DNA of 64,000 nucleotides from Pseudotabrizicola algicola (GCF_010915705.1 NZ_JAAIKE010000002.1:640275-704274), one strand, 5' to 3'; shown: positions 9,242-18,323, counted from the first letter of the stretch. Notes: generated by a model from the sequence alone, not told the origin. Numbers and translations: made by a program.

Positions 9242-9266
9242 AACAGCCAACACGGAAATTTGTTCC
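9242..9266 (-). promoter_or_regulatory. EcfG-type promoter, GGAAC-N16-TGTT
   Basis: Minus-strand GGAACA and TGTT separated by 16 bases, 36 bases ahead of the gcd start. Confidence 0.65.
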
Positions 9267-9294
9267 GCCTTTTCGGAACTTCCGGCGCAACGCA

Positions 9295-9329
9295 CCCGTG
9301 ACCCGGCCATCAAAGGGCCGGATCACGGG
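9295..9329 (-). terminator. Inverted repeat after the catalase gene
   Basis: CCCGTGACCCGGCC can pair with GGGCCGGATCACGGG with one bulge. It lies ten bases past the catalase stop. There is no T-run, so it may be a Rho-assisted terminator or mRNA-stabilising stem. Confidence 0.45.
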
Positions 9330-9338
9330 CCTTGCAGT

Positions 9339-11444
9339 TCAATGCGCCAGGGTTGCCTCGCGCGCCCAGAAGCGGAGGTCGACGCAAGCATCGAGAAAAT
9401 CGGTGATGTCGTCCCCTGTCGTCAGTCCGAAATACCCGCCATCAAGCTTGTCGGTCAGCCCGCTGGCCGTGACGAGTTCCTTGGCCTGATCCAGCGCGAT
9501 GAACTTGCAATGCGCATGGGCGTCGCGCAGGAAATCCTGCGCAGCGGGATTACGGGCGACCATCGCTGCCGTATCCGGCCCAAGCAGGACTGCAACCGCA
9601 TCAAACAGAACCGAAGGGCCGCCCCCGATCTTTTCATCCGCGCGGTGCAGGGTGCCGCCACTGTCGATTACTCCCCCGATGGCTGGTGCCACGATCTTCA
9701 TCTGCGCCCCTGCTGCCTTTATCGCTGCAGAAAGGCTCGACATCGCTGCGGCGTCCACACCGTCAGACACCATCACGCCCACTGTCCGCCCGGCAAAACT
9801 GATAGGGCCGTTCTTGAGGATGCTCAGCGCATCGGAGGGGGGGAGATCCGTGCGGGTCGGGCCAGATGTCGGGGCGGGGTCCGGCATTGATGGCAACCCG
9901 AGCCCCTGCGCCACCTCTGCCGCAAGGTCGGTGTCGATATGCATGAGATGGGCCACGATCCGCACCCGGATGTCTTCAACCTCACATTTCGAAAGTTCAA
10001 AGATCAGCGCGTCGCGGATATGGCCTTTTTCGATGCTGGTCTGGCTGATGTAGAACTGCCGCGCCTGACTGTAATGGTCGGCAAAGCTCTCGGGCCGCAA
10101 ACGGCGCTTCTCGCCCTCATTCCTGACCGAATAGCTGACATAACCTTCCAGCGGATGCGCGCGTGGACCTTGACCCCAGCTGTTGGGTTCATAATTGACC
10201 CGCCCCTTGCGATTGCTGGTCTGCATATGCCCATCTTGCTGGTAGTTGCTGACAGGGCAGCCGCGCGGCGCATTAATGGGCAACTTGGTAAAGTTGGGGC
10301 TGCCAAGGCGCTTCAACTGTGTGTCGAGATAGGAAAAGTTGCGCCCCTGCAGCAACGGATCATCGGTGAAGTCGATGCCCGGAACAACATTCTGGGTGCA
10401 GAAAGCGACCTGTTCTGTTTCGGCAAAGAAATTGTCGACCAGACGGTTCAAGGTGAGCGTGCCAATCACCTCGGCCGGGCACTCCTCCTCCGGAATGATC
10501 TTGGTGGGATCAAGCACGTCGAAGTCGAAGCGGTCGGCAAAGGCTTGATCGAACATCTGCACAGCCAGATCCCACCGGGGAAGGTCGCCTGTCTCGATGG
10601 CCTCCCACAGATCGCGGCGGTGACGATCCGGATCGGCGCCGTTGATTTTCACGGCCTCATCCCACAAGACAGATTGCAGGCCCTGCCGGGGCTTCCAGTG
10701 AAACTTTACAAAGGTGGACTCGCCCGCCGCGTTCACGAACCGGAAAGTGTGCACGCCGAACCCTTCCATCGTGCGGAAAGACTTCGGAATGGTGCGATCC
10801 GACATCTGCCACATGACCATGTGCATGGATTCGGGGGTGAGTGAGATGAAATCCCAGAAGTTGTCATGCGCCGACTGCGCTTGCGGAAAGCCGCGGTCGG
10901 GGGCCGGTTTGACCGCATGCACCAGATCGGGAAATTTGATGGCGTCCTGAATGAAAAACACCGGAATGTTGTTGCCGACCAGATCCCAGTTGCCTTCGTC
11001 GGTATAGAATTTCACCGCAAAGCCGCGCACATCCCGCGCAAGGTCCATAGACCCTTTTGATCCGGCAACCGTGGAAAAGCGGACAAAGGTCTCGGTGATC
11101 TTGCCTTTGCTCTGAAAGGGCGCGGCGCGCGTGATTTCAGGGATCGCACGGGTGCACTCAAAAATGCCATGCAGGCCAAAGCCCCGCGCATGAACCACGC
11201 GTTCCGGAATGCGTTCATGGTCGAAGTGGAATATCTTCTCGCGCAACACGAAGTCTTCCAACAGCGTCGGCCCGGGTGCCCCTGTCCGCAGCGAGTTCTG
11301 GTTGTCGGCAATCACGACGCCCTGCGCGGTGGTAAGGCGATCTCCGCCTTCGCCGGCATGCTGGTGAAACTCGCCGCCTGCACCGTAATCTGACACCAGA
11401 TCGTTGAACTCGCCGCCACGCTGCTTGGCTTGGTCTTTCGTCAT
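9339..11444 (-). CDS. katE: Catalase HPII, large-subunit type
   Basis: 701 residues, the length of clade-2 large-subunit catalases. The heme-catalase core runs to about residue 500: catalytic His85 in VVHARGFG, the Asn pair 158/159 in [15 protein letters not shown], and heme-ligand Tyr372 in [14 protein letters not shown]. The C-terminal 150 residues (from about 555, [15 protein letters not shown]) form the flavodoxin/glutamine-amidotransferase-like domain unique to this clade. It degrades hydrogen peroxide, probably in stressed or stationary cells. An EcfG-type promoter lies about 110 bases upstream. Confidence 0.96.
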   Translation of the reverse strand: MTKDQAKQRGGEFNDLVSDYGAGGEFHQHAGEGGDRLTTAQGVVIADNQNSLRTGAPGPTLLEDFVLREKIFHFDHERIPERVVHARGFGLHGIFECTRAIPEITRAAPFQSKGKITETFVRFSTVAGSKGSMDLARDVRGFAVKFYTDEGNWDLVGNNIPVFFIQDAIKFPDLVHAVKPAPDRGFPQAQSAHDNFWDFISLTPESMHMVMWQMSDRTIPKSFRTMEGFGVHTFRFVNAAGESTFVKFHWKPRQGLQSVLWDEAVKINGADPDRHRRDLWEAIETGDLPRWDLAVQMFDQAFADRFDFDVLDPTKIIPEEECPAEVIGTLTLNRLVDNFFAETEQVAFCTQNVVPGIDFTDDPLLQGRNFSYLDTQLKRLGSPNFTKLPINAPRGCPVSNYQQDGHMQTSNRKGRVNYEPNSWGQGPRAHPLEGYVSYSVRNEGEKRRLRPESFADHYSQARQFYISQTSIEKGHIRDALIFELSKCEVEDIRVRIVAHLMHIDTDLAAEVAQGLGLPSMPDPAPTSGPTRTDLPPSDALSILKNGPISFAGRTVGVMVSDGVDAAAMSSLSAAIKAAGAQMKIVAPAIGGVIDSGGTLHRADEKIGGGPSVLFDAVAVLLGPDTAAMVARNPAAQDFLRDAHAHCKFIALDQAKELVTASGLTDKLDGGYFGLTTGDDITDFLDACVDLRFWAREATLAH

Positions 11445-11554
11445 GGGAACGTCTCTCCTTGGTCGGACGATGGAACGCCCTCAGGTGTTGCAAGGCAAAT
11501 GCGCTGCATCCCGTCCGGTCCGGTCGTCGAACCGCGGGACAGCCCGGCCAGATC

Positions 11555-11579
11555 AACCGCAGAATCCGGCGAATGTTCC
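11555..11579 (-). promoter_or_regulatory. EcfG-type promoter, GGAAC-N16-GGTT
   Basis: Minus-strand GGAACA and GGTT with a 16-base spacer, reading into katE with a leader of about 100 bases. Back to back with the promoter at 11627. Confidence 0.7.
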
Positions 11580-11626
11580 GCAGATGCCGCAGCAGATGGA
11601 AACTTCGGGAAATCTCGACGACCCGC

Positions 11627-11651
11627 GGAACAATCACGCGCTTCACAGGTT
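11627..11651 (+). promoter_or_regulatory. EcfG-type promoter, GGAAC-N16-GGTT
   Basis: GGAACA and GGTT with a 16-base spacer, 48 bases ahead of the glycosyltransferase-like gene. Confidence 0.75.
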
Positions 11652-11699
11652 CAACGCGCCATGCCGGAAGATGCCGCGCATAAAGAGGAGCGGTTTTTC

Positions 11700-12806
11700 A
11701 TGAACAAGGCCATGCGCGAAAGCCGCACCGTTGTGACTGCGCTTGGACCAGACACCGCGTTGGACGTTGCCGTGGTTATCCCGCTCCAAGCGGATAACCG
11801 CCCGATAAAACCTTGCCTCGATGCTCTTGCCGTTGCCATCGCAAAGGCGCGACCGTTTTCAGTCGGCTTGGTGCTGTCAGCACCGAACGGGCAGGACCCT
11901 GCGACTGCGCAGGTCATGCATTGGGCGAAACGGCACCCCGATTTGTCGCTCCGACTGGTTTACGGCAACCAGTTAACCCAAGAGGGTGGGTTTGCGCTCG
12001 ACCATGCGGCCTCGCTTGTGAAGCAAAACGGCATCTTGATGACCACGAACACCGCTTGTCGGGTGCGACCGGGCTGGATCAGCCGGAACCTTCAGGAACT
12101 GGCCCGGGCCGATCTGCTTTGTGGAACGCTTGTGCCTGATCCCGATACAGAACAGGCCCTGACCGCGGAGTTGATGCGACTGCGCCGGATCGAAAGCGCC
12201 TATATGTCCGTTTCCGTCAGGCTGGCGGATTTGCTTGACCCCCGCCCGCATGACCCGGACCCGCCCCATATGTCCTCCTCAAGCGCGAGTCTCGCGTTCT
12301 CCCGGCGGGTGTACGAAATGCTGGGCGGCGGCTTCGCCCGATTGGCGGAACACGAGGTGCAAGGCCTTGCCGCCCTTGCCCACCGCCACGATTTGCGTGT
12401 TCGCCACTCTGGCACGGTGGTTGTGGATACCACTTTTCCCGAGGGGGCCGTTACCGACGAGGTGCTGGCAGATATGTGGCTCGAGCCTGCCGACAAGTTC
12501 GTGCGGCGCTATCAGTTGCGGGGCCGGTTGCGGGCAATGTGGCCCGACGTGGCTGCGATCTCTGCCCTGCTCGGCGATGCTCTGGGGCCGTCCGATGAGC
12601 GGGCCATCCTGCATCCCACATTGCCACCCACGTTCGGCCTCTTCTGGGAAAGGGTGGAGACAAAGGCCACGGCCCTTGCCCGCGATAAGATGAGTCTCGA
12701 CGATTGCGAAAGGGAACTGCCACGTCTGCGCGATTTGTTCACCGCCTTTTCCTGTCTGGGCCTGATGATGCCCGAGCCTTCGCAGTTTGGGCAGCGGGTT
12801 CATTAA
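11700..12806 (+). CDS. Family 2-like (GT-A) glycosyltransferase protein
   Basis: The ATG at 11700 has AGAGGAG upstream and lies just past an EcfG-type promoter; the open frame before it is not coding. The 368-residue protein opens with a GT-A strand (LDVAVVIPLQADNRPIKPCLDAL), followed by MTTNTACRVRPGWI in the region that usually carries the metal-binding acidic residues, and MLGGGFARLAEHEVQGLAAL resembling the acceptor-site loop. The canonical DxD is not obvious, so the enzyme may be divergent or non-catalytic. Soluble, acceptor unknown. Such genes occur beside katE in stress clusters. Confidence 0.65.
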   Translation: MNKAMRESRTVVTALGPDTALDVAVVIPLQADNRPIKPCLDALAVAIAKARPFSVGLVLSAPNGQDPATAQVMHWAKRHPDLSLRLVYGNQLTQEGGFALDHAASLVKQNGILMTTNTACRVRPGWISRNLQELARADLLCGTLVPDPDTEQALTAELMRLRRIESAYMSVSVRLADLLDPRPHDPDPPHMSSSSASLAFSRRVYEMLGGGFARLAEHEVQGLAALAHRHDLRVRHSGTVVVDTTFPEGAVTDEVLADMWLEPADKFVRRYQLRGRLRAMWPDVAAISALLGDALGPSDERAILHPTLPPTFGLFWERVETKATALARDKMSLDDCERELPRLRDLFTAFSCLGLMMPEPSQFGQRVH

Positions 12807-12814
12807 TGCCCAAC

Positions 12815-12839
12815 GGAACCCGCTGGATGCCCGCCCGTT
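12815..12839 (+). promoter_or_regulatory. EcfG-type promoter, exact consensus GGAAC-N16-CGTT
   Basis: The only copy here with the textbook CGTT -10 element. It lies 58 bases ahead of the deaminase gene, the first of a three-gene unit. Confidence 0.7.
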
Positions 12840-12897
12840 ATCGGTTATGCGGCCCCTTGATCGTGGGCTGCGCTCCCTTATCCGGAACGAGCCGCTG

Positions 12898-13368
12898 ATG
12901 GACCATGGAAACGCCCCCACCCCCGCCGAGAATCGCGCGATGAACGATGCCATCGAGCGCGCCTTGTCCGCCCGTCATCAAAGCGGGAAGGCAGGGATCG
13001 CCGCCAGTATCCTGTGCGAGGGGCAAAGCATCGCAACCGCCGAGAATGAAGTGCAACTGCACTCCGATCCGACCCAACATGCCGAAATGGTCGCGATCAC
13101 GCGGGCAGCGGCGGCGTTGGGAACAACCGATCTTTCAGGCTGTGTGATGATTTCAACGCTGCAACCCTGCGAGATGTGTCTTGCCGCGATGCGCTTTGCA
13201 GGGATCACGCGGGTGATCTTTGCAGCCACCCAAGAGCGCGTGGCAGGGAAATACTTCGTGTTCCCGCACCTGAACCTTCGCGATTTTCAAAAGGGCGGCG
13301 ATTTTGTCGCCATAGGCGGCGTGGGCGAGGACAGGGTTCTGTACCTCTACGCCACCGGAAAGGAATGA
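12898..13368 (+). CDS. Nucleoside/nucleobase deaminase (CDA superfamily)
   Basis: 156 residues from the ATG at 12898. Zinc and catalytic residues are visible: His61 and Glu63 in QHAEMVAI, and Cys91 and Cys94 in LQPCEMCLAAM. Length and motifs fit the guanine/cytosine/tRNA-adenosine deaminase group; guanine deaminase is a reasonable guess but substrate is not resolved. It starts a unit with the VOC protein (overlapping stop and start) and DUF3008 gene, under an EcfG-type promoter. Confidence 0.85.
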   Translation: MDHGNAPTPAENRAMNDAIERALSARHQSGKAGIAASILCEGQSIATAENEVQLHSDPTQHAEMVAITRAAAALGTTDLSGCVMISTLQPCEMCLAAMRFAGITRVIFAATQERVAGKYFVFPHLNLRDFQKGGDFVAIGGVGEDRVLYLYATGKE

Positions 13369-13370
13369 AA

Positions 13371-13793
13371 ATGCTAACGCCACCAGTCGATGCCATACTC
13401 GAAACAGCCCTTTATGTGGATGATCTGGACAGGGCCGGCGCATTTTATGAGCAGGTCATGGGTCTGCCTGTCTTGCACGCCGAAGATCGCATGCGTGCCT
13501 ACTCCGTAAATGGGCGAAGCGTTTTGCTGTTGTTCCTGCGCGGCGGGACAACAGAGCCGGTTCAGACCAAAAGCGGCCTGATCCCCGCGCATGATGCGCA
13601 AGGGCAGATCCACATCGCCTTTGCGATCAGCCCCGCGCAGCTCGAAGCTTGGCGCGCCCATCTGGTCAAAAATGCTGTGCCGATCGAAGGCACGTCAGAT
13701 TGGCAGCGCGGCGGGCATAGCCTGTATTTCCGCGACCCCGACGGCAACATGCTCGAGGTCGCCACCACACCCGGATTATGGGAAGGGTTCTAA
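13371..13793 (+). CDS. VOC-fold (glyoxalase/dioxygenase superfamily) protein
   Basis: 140 residues. ATG at 13371 is chosen because AAGGA sits six bases upstream; an ATG at 13365 overlapping the previous stop is the alternative. Two beta-alpha-beta-beta-beta repeats are apparent: ETALYVDDLDRAGAFYEQVMGLPVL and HIAFAISPAQLEAWRAHLV, ending in SLYFRDPDGNMLEVATTPGLW, which carries a typical metal-ligand Glu. Likely a metal-dependent lyase, dioxygenase or resistance-type protein; substrate unknown. Confidence 0.85.
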   Translation: MLTPPVDAILETALYVDDLDRAGAFYEQVMGLPVLHAEDRMRAYSVNGRSVLLLFLRGGTTEPVQTKSGLIPAHDAQGQIHIAFAISPAQLEAWRAHLVKNAVPIEGTSDWQRGGHSLYFRDPDGNMLEVATTPGLWEGF

Positions 13794-13796
13794 GCC

Positions 13797-13982
13797 ATGC
13801 CAGCAAAATCAAAAGCACAGCAAAAAGCTGCGGGTGCCGCCTTGGCGGCCAAGCGGGGCGATGCGGACAAAAACGATTTGAAAGGTGCCTCGCAAAGCAT
13901 GTTCGAGGGGATGACGGAAAGTGAACTCGAGGATCTGGCGAAAACGCCGCGAAAAGGTCTTCCCAAGAAGAAAGATGGTTAG
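13797..13982 (+). CDS. DUF3008 family small stress protein
   Basis: 61 residues, lysine- and alanine-rich (MPAKSKAQQKAAGAALAAKR), then FEGMTESELEDLAKTPRKGLPKKK. This is the typical full-length DUF3008 sequence. The function is unknown; the charged make-up suggests nucleic-acid or protein binding. It follows the VOC gene by three bases and is probably co-transcribed from 12815. Confidence 0.85.
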   Translation: MPAKSKAQQKAAGAALAAKRGDADKNDLKGASQSMFEGMTESELEDLAKTPRKGLPKKKDG

Positions 13983-14018
13983 GCAGTCGACCTTTGATCG
14001 CCGCCCAACCGCAGCGCC

Positions 14019-14204
14019 TTACTGTGTCGCCTGCACCGGAGGGACGACCTCACCCGGAGGTGGCGTGATCGGGTCATAGGCCGGAATTGTGTCTGGGTCT
14101 TGCATCGGATCGGGAAACGTATCCGGGTCCGGCTCATGACGCGGCGTGGTGGGCTCTGGCAGATCAGGCTGCGGTGCAGGTGGTTTCGGGGCGTTCGGGT
14201 GCAT
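14019..14204 (-). CDS. Proline-rich small protein (61 aa)
   Basis: ATG at 14204 with AAGGA about nine bases upstream. Composition is dominated by Pro, Asp and Glu (APKPPAPQPDLPEP, DPDTFPDPMQDPDTIPAYDP), with no hydrophobic segment, so it is probably unstructured. No family recognised. GGAAC at 14284-14288 on this strand has CATT, not NGTT, at the -10 position, so stress control is unproven. Confidence 0.5.
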   Translation of the reverse strand: MHPNAPKPPAPQPDLPEPTTPRHEPDPDTFPDPMQDPDTIPAYDPITPPPGEVVPPVQATQ

Positions 14205-14332
14205 GGGGATGGTCCTTTCTCGCTGGTCTGGCACGCGATGCGCACCTGCGGGTTCCTGTCATCAATGCGCCAGCGCGCAGTATGTTCCGCCACCCGAGCA
14301 CATTTTAGATCTTGGCGAGGGTCAGCGAAAAA

Positions 14333-14358
14333 GGAACTTGCCCGACCTTTCCGGAGTT
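14333..14358 (+). promoter_or_regulatory. EcfG-type promoter, GGAAC-N17-AGTT (autoregulatory)
   Basis: GGAAC and AGTT with a 17-base spacer, 41 bases ahead of ecfG; EcfG genes are commonly self-activated. Confidence 0.65.
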
Positions 14359-14399
14359 TATGAACAGGTTTCGTAGAAGCCTGAGGGGGACTGAAACAG

Positions 14400-14912
14400 A
14401 TGCATGACAAACGTGCCTCGACCGTGACGGACGATGTCGTACAGCTTATTCCATCGTTGCGGGCCTATTCGCGGGCGCTCATCCGGCATTCCGATGAAGC
14501 AGACGATCTTGTGCAGGAAACGCTGATGAAGGCGATTGCCAATGTGGGCCGCTTCGAGCCTGGCACAAACCTGCGCGCCTGGCTGTTCACCATCATGCGC
14601 AATACCTTTTACACCAACGTTCAAAAGCGCATTCGGGAAAGTCCGGCAGCGGCAGATTGCGCGTCGTTGCAGGCCATCACCCAAGCCAACAACGGATCAT
14701 ACATCGAAGGCCAGCGCATCCTTAAAGCAATTGACCAATTGCCGGAACATCATCGCGAAATTCTGGTTCTGGTTGTCGTTCTGGGTGAGAGCTACGAAGA
14801 CGCGGCGATCATCTGCAACTGTGCGGTTGGGACGATCAAAAGCCGGGTCAGCCGTGCCAGAAAAATGATTATTGACCAGATCGGCGTTGGCGATTTCCAT
14901 GAGATTTTTTGA
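14400..14912 (+). CDS. ecfG: ECF sigma factor, EcfG general-stress type
   Basis: 170 residues. Sigma region 2 spans about residues 12-80 (LRAYSRALIRHSDEADDLVQETLMKA, then NLRAWLFTIMRNTFY), and region 4 about 105-160 (LPEHHREILVLVVVLGESYEDAA, then CAVGTIKSRVSRARKMI). The DEADDLVQET motif and the NepR gene directly downstream identify the EcfG class (ECF15), which recognises GGAAC/GTT promoters. Release from NepR normally needs phosphorylated PhyR, whose gene is not here. It is the probable activator of the 17 promoters listed in this window. Confidence 0.92.
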   Translation: MHDKRASTVTDDVVQLIPSLRAYSRALIRHSDEADDLVQETLMKAIANVGRFEPGTNLRAWLFTIMRNTFYTNVQKRIRESPAAADCASLQAITQANNGSYIEGQRILKAIDQLPEHHREILVLVVVLGESYEDAAIICNCAVGTIKSRVSRARKMIIDQIGVGDFHEIF

Positions 14913-14984
14913 AGTATCCGAGACGGCAACACATCCGCCCAGCCTTCCTAGAACGGGCCCTAGGCGGACTGAGGAGATTTGCTA

Positions 14985-15185
14985 ATGCCGGATGATGACA
15001 CGCAAAAGGCAAGGGCGGCGAAAGGCCTGCCTGCCTCGAACGAACTCCAGATAAAGCAGCTTTCCCGCAATCTGCGCCGCGCCTTTGAGGCCGATCTTGA
15101 TGCCCCGGTTCCAGAGCATCTTCAGCGCCTGATCGATGCCCTGCAAGCTCGGCTGAAAGACACGGGCGGGCCAAGTCGATCCTGA
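14985..15185 (+). CDS. nepR: NepR-type anti-sigma factor
   Basis: 66 residues from the ATG at 14985, with GAGGAG eight bases upstream (a TTG six bases earlier is the alternative). The NepR core is visible: LQIKQLSRNLRRAFEADLDAPVPEHLQRLIDAL. NepR sequesters EcfG and is itself bound by phospho-PhyR. It lies 72 bases after ecfG and is likely co-transcribed, the standard arrangement. Confidence 0.9.
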   Translation: MPDDDTQKARAAKGLPASNELQIKQLSRNLRRAFEADLDAPVPEHLQRLIDALQARLKDTGGPSRS

Positions 15186-15498
15186 GCGAACTACACGCTG
15201 ATGCGTGCAGCGCCGGCGGATAACGGTGCTCTGCCTGGCGTGAATTGAGGCATGACCCCAATCTGTTCGGGGCGCGCCTCGCTACAGGCTTCAAACCTTG
15301 GACCGGCCTGATTGGTCTGCACCCTGATCCCGCCGAGGCCAAGGGCTGCCTGCGGGCAGCCCATGCGGACACAATCCCGAAAACAGCATCTCCGCTCTCG
15401 CTTTGCCACTTATCGACCCTGACCTTGGGCCGTTCGCCTCCTGACGGAACAAAGCAAGGAATCTTCAGTTGAGGGTCTGAAGTCACAGGAGCAAATAG
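15186..15498. other. Intergenic region of about 313 bases without a convincing gene
   Basis: It holds the EcfG-type promoter at 15446-15470. Open frames on both strands lack ribosome-binding sites and recognisable motifs. Confidence 0.5.
15446..15470 (+). promoter_or_regulatory. EcfG-type promoter, GGAAC-N16-AGTT
   Basis: GGAACA and AGTT with a 16-base spacer, 28 bases ahead of the DUF378 gene. Confidence 0.75.
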
Positions 15499-15741
15499 AT
15501 GCGAAACATAGATATTATCACTCAGATTCTGATCATCGTCGGCGGGCTGAACTGGCTTTTGGTGGGGCTGTTCCAGTTCGATCTGGTCGCGGCATTGTTT
15601 GGCGGGCAGTCGGCTGGCTTGGCGCGGATTGTCTATGTGCTGGTCGGTCTTTCCGCCATCTGGCAGATCGTTCGCTTCAGCACGATCATAGCTGGCCCGA
15701 CACATGCAACCGCCGCTTCGCGCCCGATTGATCGGCCCTGA
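15499..15741 (+). CDS. DUF378 small membrane protein
   Basis: 80 residues with two predicted helices (IITQILIIVGGLNWLLVGLF and LARIVYVLVGLSAIWQIVRF). The GGLNWLLVGLF segment is the DUF378 hallmark. Inner-membrane location is likely; function unknown. Its own EcfG-type promoter and a following hairpin suggest a single-gene stress unit. Confidence 0.85.
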   Translation: MRNIDIITQILIIVGGLNWLLVGLFQFDLVAALFGGQSAGLARIVYVLVGLSAIWQIVRFSTIIAGPTHATAASRPIDRP

Positions 15742-15770
15742 CCCATCAAATCACGGCGGCGAGTAGGCGT

Positions 15771-15803
15771 GGGCGGCTAGGCGGCAACGGCAACCAGCCG
15801 CCC
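15771..15803 (+). terminator. Stem-loop after the DUF378 gene
   Basis: GGGCGGCT pairs with AGCCGCCC across a 17-base loop, followed by a weakly T-rich stretch. Confidence 0.4.
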
Positions 15804-15871
15804 ATACACTTTTCACTTTCGGCAGTTGCCTTCAGGCAGCGTAGCAAGCAGCAACAGTGAAAGGCCAACAG

Positions 15872-16273
15872 ATGGTAGACAAACCTCCGCAGAGGGTAAC
15901 GGGCTTGCCCGAAGGGGCCGAAACCACGGCTGCGCATCCCACGGGAACCGCCGCCGCAAACGGCCATTGGCAACACGATTCCGGGGGGCCAAGGCTTTAT
16001 GTGCCGCCTGTCGCAGCAGATGGTGTGGATCTCGCCGATGCAAGCGCCAGAGCGGCAGCAGTGCTGGATACGTTGGGCCCTGACATCTCGCAACGTGTCC
16101 ACCTGACTTTGACAGGTGAAGCGGTTGTCCTGACCGGCACGCTAAATGACGCCGCCCAACTTCATGCGGTCGAACAGGGCGTTGCCCGCGTGGTTCACAG
16201 GGCACGGCTGGTGAACAACCTCCGCGTGGCGACCAAGGCACAGGAGGGATCAGATGACACATCACCAAGATGA
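15872..16273 (+). CDS. BON-domain-like protein (second copy)
   Basis: 133 residues from the ATG at 15872; a GTG at 15857 is possible and neither has a strong ribosome site. The first 60 residues are polar and disordered; the rest (HLTLTGEAVVLTGTLNDAAQLHAVEQGVARVVHRARLVNNLRV) is BON-like, with the characteristic VVLTGTL turn and the VxNNLRV end. It overlaps the following SRPBCC gene by 20 bases, so the two are translationally linked. Confidence 0.65.
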   Translation: MVDKPPQRVTGLPEGAETTAAHPTGTAAANGHWQHDSGGPRLYVPPVAADGVDLADASARAAAVLDTLGPDISQRVHLTLTGEAVVLTGTLNDAAQLHAVEQGVARVVHRARLVNNLRVATKAQEGSDDTSPR

Positions 16274-16931
16274 ACGCTCGCGCCAAAGCATTGCGTGGCT
16301 CGCACTTGGCGCAGTTGCGGTAACGGGTCTTGTCGGGGCGTCGGTGCTCACGCGGCAGCCGATGGCGCGGCACGACGCCGATAGTGCGCCCGGTCGCACC
16401 GCGCGGCAGATGCGCTATGGCCGGTTTGCGGTTGTGGGGCGCACTGTCACCATCCATCGCCCTCGCGATGAGGTGTATCGCTTCTGGCGCGACCCTTCGA
16501 ACTTGCCGACCATCATGGACCACGTGGCAGCCATCACTGAACAGAATAATGATCTGTGGACATGGCAGCTTGATGCCCCCGCGGGCATGACGGTTCATCT
16601 GGAAACGGAAATTGTCTCTGACCGCCCCGGAAGCGAGATCGCTTGGAAATCTACAGAGGCATCGCAGGTCCGCACGCAAGGCAAGGTGATGTTTAGTGAC
16701 GCGCCCGGAGATCGTGGCACAGAGGTAGAGGCGATCATCGCCTACACACCTGTCCTCGGAGAGTTGGGGCGCCTGATTGCCAAACTCGCAGGTAAAGACC
16801 CGGAGACCCAAGGCAGGCGGGCGCTCAAGCGGCTGAAGATGCTGTTGGAAACCGGAGAAATAGCCACCTCGCGCAATCAGCGGGAGCCGGAGGCACCCAC
16901 AGCCAAAGCAGCCGAAAGCCAACAGGCGTAA
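16254..16931 (+). CDS. Membrane-anchored SRPBCC (polyketide cyclase/START-like) protein
   Basis: 225 residues. One N-terminal helix ([21 protein letters not shown]) precedes an SRPBCC domain at about 60-205: [27 protein letters not shown] is the classic start, followed by [19 protein letters not shown] and a C-terminal helix. These folds bind hydrophobic ligands. The context (BON protein before, dehydrogenase 13 bases after) suggests an envelope-stress operon. Confidence 0.82.
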   Translation: MTHHQDERSRQSIAWLALGAVAVTGLVGASVLTRQPMARHDADSAPGRTARQMRYGRFAVVGRTVTIHRPRDEVYRFWRDPSNLPTIMDHVAAITEQNNDLWTWQLDAPAGMTVHLETEIVSDRPGSEIAWKSTEASQVRTQGKVMFSDAPGDRGTEVEAIIAYTPVLGELGRLIAKLAGKDPETQGRRALKRLKMLLETGEIATSRNQREPEAPTAKAAESQQA

Positions 16932-16944
16932 AGGAGATATCGTC

Positions 16945-18117
16945 ATGCGAGCCCTTACATGGCACGGCACCAAAGATGTGCGTGTCGATACCGTTCCCGA
17001 CCCACAGATCGTCAATCCGCGGGATGCGATCATCGAAATCACCTCTACCGCCATATGCGGTTCCGATCTGCATCTCTACAACGGTCTTATTCCTGGTGTT
17101 CTGCCGGGTGATATTCTAGGTCACGAATTCATGGGGCGGGTCGTGGATGTCGGGCCGGGCAGCACGCTTTCCGTCGGAGACAGGGTGGTGGTCCCCTTTA
17201 CGATCTCGTGCGGAGCATGCTTTTTCTGCCGCCATGATCTGTTTTCCGCCTGCGACAACTCCAATCCGGTGGACACGCAAGAGGTGACCGAAGCGCAGTT
17301 TGGTCACGCAATGGCAGGGCTTTTTGGCTACTCGCATTTGACGGGCGGATATCCGGGCGGTCAGGCGCAATATGCGCGGGTGCCTTTCTCGGATGTCGGG
17401 CCTATCGTCATTCCCGAAGGTCTGAGTGATGACCAGGTCTTGTTCCTGTCCGATATCTTGCCCACCGGTTGGATGGCGGCGGAAAATGCCAAGATCGAAC
17501 CCGGTGACACGGTCGCCGTTTGGGGCTGCGGTCCGGTTGGCCTGTTTGCCATCCAGAGTGCGCTTCTGATGGGAGCAGAGACTGTGATTGCCATCGACCA
17601 CCACAGCAGACGCCTTGATCTGGCAAGGTCGCTTGGGGCGAAGGTGATCGATTTCCGGCAGACCCGCGTGCTTGAGGCGCTGACGGAAATGACCGGAGGC
17701 ATCGGGCCGGATGCCGTGATCGATGCCGTCGGTATGGAAAGCCACGGCTTTGTCACCGACACGATTCTGGACAAGGCCAAGCAGGCCTTGGGCCTGCCCT
17801 ACGATGCAGCGCACGCGCTGCGCGAGGCGATCATGGCATGCCGCAAAGGCGGGCGCATTTCTGTTCCGGGGGTTTATGGCGGGCTGACACAAATGTTCCC
17901 GATGGGCGCGATCATGCAAAAGGGGCTGGAGCTGCGGACCGGCCAAACCCATGTGCAGCGCTATCTGCAGCCACTTTTGCGGCGCATCGAGGAAGGGGAA
18001 ATAGACACCACTTTCCTGATCAGCCACCACCTGTCGCTCGAGGACGCCCCCAAGGGGTATCACAACTTCCTCAATCATCAGGACGAATGGATCAAGGTGG
18101 TTCTGAAACCCCATTGA
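16945..18117 (+). CDS. Zinc-dependent alcohol/formaldehyde-type dehydrogenase
   Basis: 390 residues with AAAGGAGATATCGTC upstream of the ATG. Catalytic zinc ligands are Cys38 ([10 protein letters not shown]) and the His60-Glu61 pair (LGHEF); structural zinc uses Cys89, 92, 95 and 103 ([16 protein letters not shown]). The Rossmann motif is [11 protein letters not shown]. Length and the long segment after the structural zinc resemble glutathione-independent formaldehyde dehydrogenase, but substrate is open. Last gene of the 15872 unit. Confidence 0.88.
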   Translation: MRALTWHGTKDVRVDTVPDPQIVNPRDAIIEITSTAICGSDLHLYNGLIPGVLPGDILGHEFMGRVVDVGPGSTLSVGDRVVVPFTISCGACFFCRHDLFSACDNSNPVDTQEVTEAQFGHAMAGLFGYSHLTGGYPGGQAQYARVPFSDVGPIVIPEGLSDDQVLFLSDILPTGWMAAENAKIEPGDTVAVWGCGPVGLFAIQSALLMGAETVIAIDHHSRRLDLARSLGAKVIDFRQTRVLEALTEMTGGIGPDAVIDAVGMESHGFVTDTILDKAKQALGLPYDAAHALREAIMACRKGGRISVPGVYGGLTQMFPMGAIMQKGLELRTGQTHVQRYLQPLLRRIEEGEIDTTFLISHHLSLEDAPKGYHNFLNHQDEWIKVVLKPH

Positions 18118-18124
18118 GAGTTCT

Positions 18125-18162
18125 GCGAAAGCGCGCGTGGCCCCGGCCGCGCGCGCTTTCGA
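18125..18162 (+). terminator. Stem-loop after the alcohol dehydrogenase gene
   Basis: CGAAAGCGCGCG pairs with CGCGCGCTTTCG around a short GC-rich loop, between the dehydrogenase stop and the next EcfG-type promoter. Confidence 0.6.
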
Positions 18163-18171
18163 GTGGGGCAA

Positions 18172-18196
18172 GGAACAGTTTCCCGATTGGCCGGTT
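18172..18196 (+). promoter_or_regulatory. EcfG-type promoter, GGAAC-N16-GGTT
   Basis: GGAACA and GGTT with a 16-base spacer, 52 bases ahead of the 24-residue membrane peptide. Confidence 0.72.
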
Positions 18197-18248
18197 AAGG
18201 CAAACATCGGGGCCAGTCCCGCGCCCTGTCATTGATATGGAGAGTTTC

Positions 18249-18323
18249 ATGAACAGCATCATTTATCTGGTGGGTTTGATCGTGGTCGTTCTGGCCATCC
18301 TGTCGTTCGTCGGTGTCCGGTGA
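18249..18323 (+). CDS. 24-residue hydrophobic membrane peptide
   Basis: ATG preceded by GGAGAGTTTC. The product is nearly one transmembrane helix (MNSIIYLVGLIVVVLAILS, ending FVGVR). Peptides of this form occur repeatedly in Rhodobacterales stress loci. Its stop overlaps the GTG of the next gene (GTGA), so it may also act as a translational coupler. Confidence 0.65.
   Translation: MNSIIYLVGLIVVVLAILSFVGVR

Noticed and set aside
14236..14288. EcfG promoter for the Pro-rich small gene
   Set aside because: GTTCC at 14284-14288 pairs with CATT, not NGTT; the other copy also fails.
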